A stretch of 10,926 nucleotides of DNA from positions 7,965-18,890 of the forward strand of contig BQKZ01010400.1 in the NCBI GenBank assembly GCA_036244855.1, written 5' to 3'. Below are positions 1 to 7,800 of this stretch, one piece after another. The DNA is from Temnopleurus reevesii. Lineage: Eukaryota > Echinodermata > Echinoidea > Temnopleuroida > Temnopleuridae. The position numbers were made by a program, and so were the translations under genes. The notes under the pieces are model-generated. The model ran no database searches. It was not told where the DNA came from and worked only from the letters and a program-made list of their open reading frames with translations. Every line of letters begins with the position of its first letter. The stretch's first letter is position 1.

Positions 1-488
1 GGGAAATACTTTCTTTTGTGTGCATATAACCCTTTCGAAGGCTTCAGTGGAAGTTGTTTGGTTTGTCCAATTTTTTTTTCATTCTTGCTCGAAATGTTTT
101 CCCTTTTTTGACCTCACAATACCAATCACTTTTCGCACTCCGTTCGCATTCCATTCGTCAAACCCGCACGTTCCAGGCTTGATAATGTCTTTGTGATTCT
201 CCTTTAAAGATTTCATCATACCCTATCTCTGATATAACAAAAATTGGATGCATCAATGGAATTCTCACCACTGGCAATGAAACAAATAATGAACTGCATA
301 TGGCGCTATGCAGTTTTCACCATAACCAAGTCTTGCTAGCTGGGATGCCTACTTCCGGTTACGGACATTCTTGCATGTGTGTTCCACTTTGCCAGGTTTT
401 ATAAAAAAAAAATCTTTTTTACACCATATTTAAAAAATTCCATGATATCAACTATTACCAAGTACCAAGTACCTCCAATAGAATTTAA
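1..488. other. No gene seen; presumed NAE1 intron
   Basis: I see no open frame with family similarity and no exon with splice signals. It lies downstream of the last NAE1 exon found, so it is presumably intron. Its first ~28 bases resemble 9677-9706 (GGGAAATACT ... TTGTGTG ... CATATA), suggesting a dispersed repeat. Confidence 0.5.
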
Positions 489-1624
489 ACGGTAACTCCA
501 TGCCAAAAATAACTTGCTTTGATTAAAAGCGCAAAATTAGACGAACATATCCAAAAAAAAGTTTGAGCGAAATCGGACAATGAATAAAGAAGATACAAAT
601 TTTTGAAAGATATTTAAAAACGATTCAACAGTTATATTTTCAGCAAATTGGCAACTTTGGATCACGTGACATGAAATAGTGATGACGTAGGTTCGTCACT
701 TCTCTTCAATCGGCTTATTGTATATCATTGCTTTTAATCCCTTATTTTTTGTTATCTTTAGAGCAAATCACTATTTGTTGATGAATTAAATTTAATATAT
801 ATTCAACAATTATGATCAAGGAATGTATAGCTTCAAAATAAGTCTTGTATGAAATATGAAATGATTGATTATTGAATAAATATGATTTAATAAACAATCA
901 ATAATAATAAGATTTATTCATTAGGTTCATATAATGAATTGCAAATATTTTCAACATTACTTCAGTGACGTATCTTGTTCTAACGATTTTGATTCTGCTA
1001 TCAATTGATTGCATAAATATGCAATATATTATTTTCTTTTATATCATATTGTTTTGTACAATTTATTATGTTTGTTAGTGTATTTCAAATCCAAATTTCT
1101 TTTGTTTCGTATTATTTTTGTCATTGCAAATCAAAAGTGAAAGAAAAATAATCCTTGACCAGAATTTACAGTGGTAACCGTAAGTTTTCTGTCATGAAAA
1201 CGTAATTACAACACAAAATACATATTTCTTATTAAATATATTGTTTATTAAAATCATATTCATCTATATGATTTTGTTATCTCTTTTTTATGAACAATAT
1301 TTTAGAAATTATGTTTAAGAATATATATTCGACAAGATGAATTCGTCGAGAAAAGGGATTATTTTTGCGCCCAAAAGCTTTGAAACAGAGCATAAAAAGC
1401 GAAAAGATATATTACACCTATTTTAGAAAAGTGACGAACCTATGTCATCAGCACGTTCTGTCACGCGACCAAAAGTTGCCAATTTGCCAGAAATATAATT
1501 GTATTAGAAATTTTTCAAATATCCATAACTTTCTTATCTGTTTTCGCTCAAACTTTTTTGGATCTGTTTGTTTGATTTTTGTGCTTTCAATCAAAGCAAG
1601 ATTTTTTTGGCGTGGAGTCCGCCT
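489..1624. mobile_element. Large imperfect palindrome (foldback or MITE-like element)
   Basis: The sequence from about 489 reads inward like the reverse complement from 1624. Shared blocks include CTTGCTTTGATT, AGTTTGAGCG, TTGGCAACTTT versus AAAGTTGCCAA, and AGGTTCGTCAC versus GTGACGAACCT. The arms are well matched over about 215 bp and, more weakly, to about 935 and 1215 (a block like ATATGATTTTAATAAACAAT), leaving a spacer of roughly 280 bp. No transposase is encoded. The 87-codon frame at 1365-1628 lies in one arm and is not a gene. Target-site duplications were not identified, so the outer limits are approximate. Confidence 0.75.
858..906. repeat. Small AT-rich hairpin
   Basis: ATTGATTATTGAATAAAT and ATTTAATAAACAATCAAT form an 18-bp stem with a few mismatches around a very short loop. 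It lies inside the weakly paired inner part of the 489-1624 palindrome. AT-rich composition makes such stems common, so function is doubtful. Confidence 0.5.
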
Positions 1625-1797
1625 TTAGGTAGAAAAATCAGCAAATATATGATAGACATACATTAATTTCCCAAAACGTGAGTCACCTTCCGAACCCCAG
1701 CATATCAATATTGATGATACTTATTGTCTGTGGTTAAAATTTGTATAGAAATAGGGACCTTATTATGAGAAGGATTGGATATATTCTTGCAACTTAC

Positions 1798-1873
1798 TCG
1801 TCCTAGTGAAGACAGTATTTGTTGGACGCGTGTTGATACAGCTGATATATCATGTCTGGACTGTTCCAGATAT
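1798..1873 (-). CDS. NAE1: NAE1 exon: [20 protein letters not shown]...LGR
   Basis: This 76-nt exon follows TTTCTTCAG. It completes the split Val (GT|A) and encodes [20 protein letters not shown] then SSLGR, ending in phase 0 at a GTAAGT donor. It matches the family's YREKAKKDAAAV..HV..LLQSIGQ helix. The next exon (with the LLC.N...LRV-RCRSL motif of the family) was looked for on the minus strand down to position 1 and not found. Confidence 0.9.
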
Positions 1874-4800
1874 CTGAAGAAACATATATAAACATGGTAG
1901 ATGAAAATGATTCCTCTTCCGTGCAAAGTAAAAATTTATGCCTCTGCCATCACATGATAAAAAATATTATCATCAGAAATCAGAAATATTTTGGGTATGT
2001 GACTTTTGACCCCATGATGCATAAATTTCCTCACTTCATCCTCACATGCTAATGTAGTTTACAAAGTGAAGTAAGAAAAGTGAGTCCAATGTACCAAAAT
2101 GTTGAACAATATATGTCATTATCTATATCATACCATTTAAGATACTAATGATTAAAAGTGCTAATGTTTGAAAGTGCATTATAAACATATTCAACCTTTT
2201 TGTACAGCCAGCATTCCTTTGCAACTATTTTGCCTCTCTTTACAAACTTTTCACTATTTTTTATACATATTTACTTAAATAAGGTATAAACATACTTCTG
2301 GAGAAACAAATATAAATAAGAAGGCATTAAGAAAAAACAAAAATAAATAAAAGTAGAAACAAGCCGAAGAAAATTGTAAAAGCCTTCTTACACATTCTGT
2401 AGCTGAATATATCTCTTGGAGTCTGCCGTCATGTCAGGGATCGAACCTCGTAGAGGGAGTGCTCCGTTTCCCTCGTTCTCAGTGAACTGCTTCACTGCCT
2501 GTGCCAGGATCCAGTAATTGGAACTCTACAAAACCAAAAGTGGCATGAAACAAAGTGATATAAGCTTGTATTTTAGACCTATGCAAATGGATTATTGAAT
2601 TTCAGAATATGGTCTCGGATCATTGACATTAAAAGCATTTTGCAACAAGAAGAGGTTTAAATGCATGTGACCCTTGTCATATATTTGAAACTAAGAATAT
2701 CTAAGAGTATGGCAAAATAAAATAAACATTTACCATCCAAAAAGAGTATAAATAGATCAGCACTGAGGAAGTACTTTGCGTTGGGCTAGCAAAGCGATCA
2801 TGGTCAGACTGCCGAAACTCCAGCGGAGAGTTTTCAGTGCATCACAGTTTCTGAAGAGACTTGAACAACTGGACGGTTGCTGATAAATTATCACTGTTAA
2901 ATTGCTTGTAAAGTCTAAACTCGTTATAACGAGGTCATTGGGACCAGAGAAATTACCTCTTTATAGTGAAACCTTGTTATATCAGGGCCAAAATACATGG
3001 GATCAGTAAAATTACCTTGTTATAATGCGAGCTCGTTATATCAGTGCTCTTTATAATGAGATTTGACTGTATCTTGAAACATACAGGACCAACAAGCTTT
3101 GGACAAAGGTTTTGTATGATGAACATAACACTGGCTGATTCAGCTAAATTATATTTAGATTCTTGACAATGGCAACCATTGTCTTTAAAAGAAAATCCAA
3201 CTTCTCATCAAGAAAATCTGAGAATCGCTTTAAGATCCTTGCCCCAGAAAAAAAAAACTTACTTCTGAAGTTAGACCAGAGCAAGCTGGGTCATTCAGGA
3301 TATCCTGGACCTGGCTTGGGATCCTGGTCTTAGTGAGGGAGATGTTAATAGCCTTGATGGCTTCATCAAAGTTCTCCTTCATCTCAGGCACGCCATCTTA
3401 ACTGTGCTATATAAATAGACCTATTATCATCAGCAAAACTTACCTCTGACGTTAGACCAGAGCAAGCTGGGTCATTCAGGATATCCTGGACCTGGCTTGG
3501 GATCCTGGTCTTAGTGAGGGAGACGTTAACAGCCTTGATGGCTTCATCAAAGTTCTCTTCCATCTCAGGGACACCATCTTGATTCTTGAGGATGCCCTGT
3601 CTGATGCTATCCTATATATATATATATAAATGGACCTTTTATCATAATCAAAACTTACCTCTGAAGTGAGACCAGAGCAAGCTGGGTCATTAAGGAGATC
3701 CTGGACCTGGCCTGGGATCCTGGTCTTAGTGAGGGAGACGTTAACGGCCTTGATGGCTTCATCAAAGTTCTCCTCCATCTCTGGGACACCATCTTCATTC
3801 TTGAGGATGCCCTGTCTGATGCTATCATAAATAAATGGCCTTATTATCATTATTAAAACTTACCTCTGAAGTTAAACCGGTGCAAGCTGGGTCATTAAGG
3901 ATATCTTGGACCTGGCTTGGGATCCTGGTCTTAGTGAGAGAGACGTTAACAGCCTTGATGGCTTCATCAAAGTTCTCCTCCATCTCTGGGATGCCATCTT
4001 GATTCTTGAGGATGCCCTGTCTGATGCTATCTTTGAAGGCGGTCTTCTCTTTGTAGTTCTTCGGCATTTCACCACCATGCTGCAACAAATTGAAACAAGA
4101 ATTCGCTAATTGAAATAATTCTTGCATTATCCGGATAAACACTGATTGACAGTGCGTTACTAAGATGCTGTGTAAAAAATTCACAGGCAGTCTCGAGTAG
4201 GAATCGATTCCTATCCAAGAATGCCTGTGAATTTTTTCACAGTATCTTAGTAATGCACTGACAATCGGTGTTTTTACATGTTGGGATAAGGCAAGAATAA
4301 TTTCAATTATTGTCTACCTAACACAAAAATCATTCAATCAAAGAATTCACTTGATTCAAAGTTTAAGATCCATTCAATGGATTTCATATTTTTAAATATT
4401 TGAGATAACAGCAAATAAAATGAACGAACTATTTTGTATAATAGAACACAAACACATAATGTGTTAACAGAAAAGATTAATAGGTAAAACAAAAATTAAA
4501 ATAAATCCATATCCAGCAAAGAGCAGGGCTTTATCAATTGGCAATGTGGCAATGTGATCTCATTCCTGTTCAGATGTATCTATCTGTTTGGACATCTGTT
4601 TGCACATGTTTGCATATTTCATGAAATACCCTTTAAAATCTTAGAAGAATCTTAAATTTATCATACAATATTGTAGAACATTAATCAACATGACAGGTTT
4701 TATCTGCACAAATCAGTGTTTAAGAGAGAAAAATAAACACCTACCCATTTCTTTTTAATAGCACTTTTTAAGCATCATCTCTAGGTTCGCAATTGTTCTA

Positions 4801-7800
4801 CTGTAACCCACTGAAAACACATATTAACCAATTGTAGATTATTTTGCTTTGGTATAATCAAAATCTCTTAAAAAATGCATCCAAAATTATCTCAGGCTTA
4901 TGCACAATCAACAGATTAAGTATTCCTATGTATAAATGTCAAATTTCCTTACCTCCTTTTTCCATTCCTCCAAGTACTTGTATAGAAGAATGAGATATGG
5001 TGTGTGCATGTGATCCTGTGAAAAATAAAAAGGTTGTATTACAATATAATATTTACCAAGGTAATTTAACTGAAACATTAGGAATGGAACATAAGATCTT
5101 ATTGGACAAGGATGTCCAATGTAACCCGACAAGACCAATCATCATTACCCCTTTTTTACACAACATTTGATAACAAGTATCCTCTACTTATTTCATCCCT
5201 GCTACAGTCAGCCTAGCCTAAGTGGACCTCACATAGCTCTTTTAATTGCCAAGTCAAAGGGGCTTTCAAGTGCTCTTCTCTTTACATTACATGTATATTG
5301 TTTTTAACCCCCATCAGTCAAATTTTCTTCTAAGTCATAGCAAATTCTTCAGTCCAAACAGATCCGACTTGCGGAAGATTGACTGTACTCTAATCCTCTA
5401 GCTGCATTTTCACTTTTCTTGTTTGGCCATCCCATCTCCCTAAGCCAAAATCATCCTCCAGCTCAAAACCACTTCATATAACATGCCAGTTATCTGGACT
5501 CCTTCAAAAATATCCATACCAATATATTCACAATACCTCAGAGGTAATTCATTGTATTACAATTTTCACGACGACGGATCCTAACTCCGCTTCTGTAATG
5601 GTTATGATTCTTTGGCCTTTGGTTGCTACATTCAAATTTAAATAAACCAGAATCCATGCAAGGATCATCTAAAGAATTTGTAAACATTTATTCCAATGCA
5701 TGTAAAGCAATTTGAGTTGAATTGAATTGAATTAGACATTTCTTTCCTTGTTCACACACATAATCAAGGCAGAATAATATTACAAAGTAGTAAAACCAAA
5801 GGATGTCAGTACCTTAGCAGCATAAGTTGTGTTGGGATTGCCTTAACAGCAAACACATTTGAACAAAATTATCTTTTCAAAGAAGAGTAAAGAAATTTTT
5901 TTTTAGTAATTTGTGAATAAATCAGCTTGTTTAAAATCGATTTCCTCATCCATACAAAAAAACAAAGGAAATATTTTGGGTAATGGAATTTGGAATCATC
6001 CATAAAATTATTAATCTATGCCTCTAAATTAAACTCACCTGTTTCGTCATGGAACTTAGATCAAATGATTTGGCAAACTCTACAAAACTAGCAAAGGGAC
6101 GGTCTAGCCTCAGGTCATCATGAGCATTGTCTGGGTGAGATTCAATTACTGAAAGAGGAAAAAAATAATAACCCTCTCAGATTCTATTTCTATTCATTTA
6201 TTCTTCTTTTATTTTAGCTAGTCACAATTTGTATTTTCAATCCAATTTTTCAGAGAGAGAACTTGGAGCCTCATGCAGCCCTAATTTTGCTCAGCTATTT
6301 TGGCCAACTGACAAAGAAAAAAATCACTGACAGGAAAACATTTTTTATTCCAATTATGATAACCCCATTTGCATGATTTTTGACAAACCTATCTTGAAAC
6401 ATTGGAGATTAAAACAATTAGAAGTTTAAAGTTTCAAGTTTCAAGTTTTCAAGTTTCAAATTTAATTTATTCATCTTTCTCATAACAGGATACATTAATT
6501 TGTGTCAATATACAATGTAACAATTTAATATACAATGTAACATCAGTTAGGTAAATTTTGGTTTAGATACAAATATTTTCAAGATGAAACATAGAAACAG
6601 AAGCAGAGCAAAAAGAGAAAAATAAGGAGACCTATAGAAGCAGAGCTTGTGATTAAGGCCACCTGAAAACAAACTTTACTAATCTGTAAACAAGTATTTT
6701 CTATGAATGCTTATAATATTGGGTTACAAGATAAAACATATTTACAAGGAAGGAAGTATATACAAAAGGAAGGAAAGGAGTTACTGGACAAAACAGGATA
6801 GTAAAGAGAGGTAAGAGACAGTGCTAGAAGGACTTGAAAGCAGAAAAAGACACAAGGACAGAACACAAAACTAAAACTAAAACTTGAAAGCTTATATTTA
6901 TACTTAGAGCTTCCTGCAGCATTAATTTTGCTCAGTCATGTTGGCCAACTGACAAAGAAAAAACCCTCACAGGAAAACATTTTTATTCCCATTATGATTA
7001 CCCCATTTGCATGATTTTTTTGACAGACCTATCTTGAAACATTGGAGATTCAACCAAAATTAAAAATTGAAAGTTCATATTCATACATATGGGGTGTTGC
7101 TCTAAATCAACTGCAAATTAACTGCAACTTTGCACATTGTAACACGCATTTTCATTCGCGCGCGGTATGCGCATCTAACAAGACGCGCATGAAACAATGA
7201 TTTTGATTGGCGCGTTCCGATCAACTGCAACTTGCAATCAATTGCAACCTTTGAACAACATCAAACTCACAGTCACAGGAAACCCATTTTTATTGCCCTT
7301 CTTATTCTCCTATTTGCATGATTTTTTGACAAACCTTAAATCTTAAACATTGGCGATTCAACCATAAGATCAGAATGTTCAACATTGAAAGTTTATTTTT
7401 CCCTTTCCTTATTTTCTCAAACTTTGGACTCATGACCTCTGTCAGATTTTGGTGTGACATATGTGATAAATTATTATTATTATTTTTATTATCTATTCGG
7501 CAATTTCAACAAGCACAATGATACAACACTCAAATTACATAAATGTACATAATGAAAGTATAAATTAATTATTCAAAGCATATTTCGGCAAATAACAAAA
7601 TTTACCTGTATGTTCTTTGATGGCAAGTCTCATGTATCCAAGCAAACCATAGGAACGGCATACCAACAAAGGAATACTATGATTCCACAAGAAAGCCGCC
7701 AGGTCCAAAAGCGTTCTGAAAATAAGAAATGGAATGAAATTTCCACTTTTTCATTGACTGTACAAGTAGCAATTAACAATTATGGGCAGATGTTCGTATT

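Larger units (their letters stand above)
3263..4031 (-). repeat. Tandem array of exon 3' part plus intron start, 4 units
   Basis: Successive donor positions are 205, 215 and 181 nt apart. Each unit is the last 168 nt of the NAE1 exon plus a conserved intron stub beginning GTAAGTTTT and containing ATGATAA and ATTTAT. The unit joins intron sequence (…ATTTAT) straight to the exon-internal GATAGC, so it arose by unequal exchange or slippage inside the gene. Unit lengths are not all multiples of three, so read-through is not open. Confidence 0.9.

Noticed and set aside
1..480. Next NAE1 exon (C-terminal part)
   Set aside because: Searched on the minus strand for the family's LLC.N, RCRSL and related motifs. 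None was found.
1365..1628. Plus-strand 87-codon frame
   Set aside because: It lies in the right arm of the 489-1624 palindrome, has no recognisable similarity, and the inverted left arm does not keep it open.
2757..2880. Possible extra exon or retroelement fragment
   Set aside because: Less AT-rich and briefly open, but NAE1 is already continuous across this intron and I could not name a protein family.
3476..3850. Minus frame running through copies 2 and 3 of the exon array as one protein
   Set aside because: It crosses a donor and spacer and enters copy 3 out of frame. It is an artefact of the tandem array.
3906..4109. Plus frame opposite the NAE1 exon
   Set aside because: Antisense shadow of a well-supported coding exon.
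3825..4184. Minus frame with a 47-residue extension before HGGEMPK
   Set aside because: The extension is intron and MITE sequence. The acceptor at 4081-4080 and the family alignment place the exon start at 4079.
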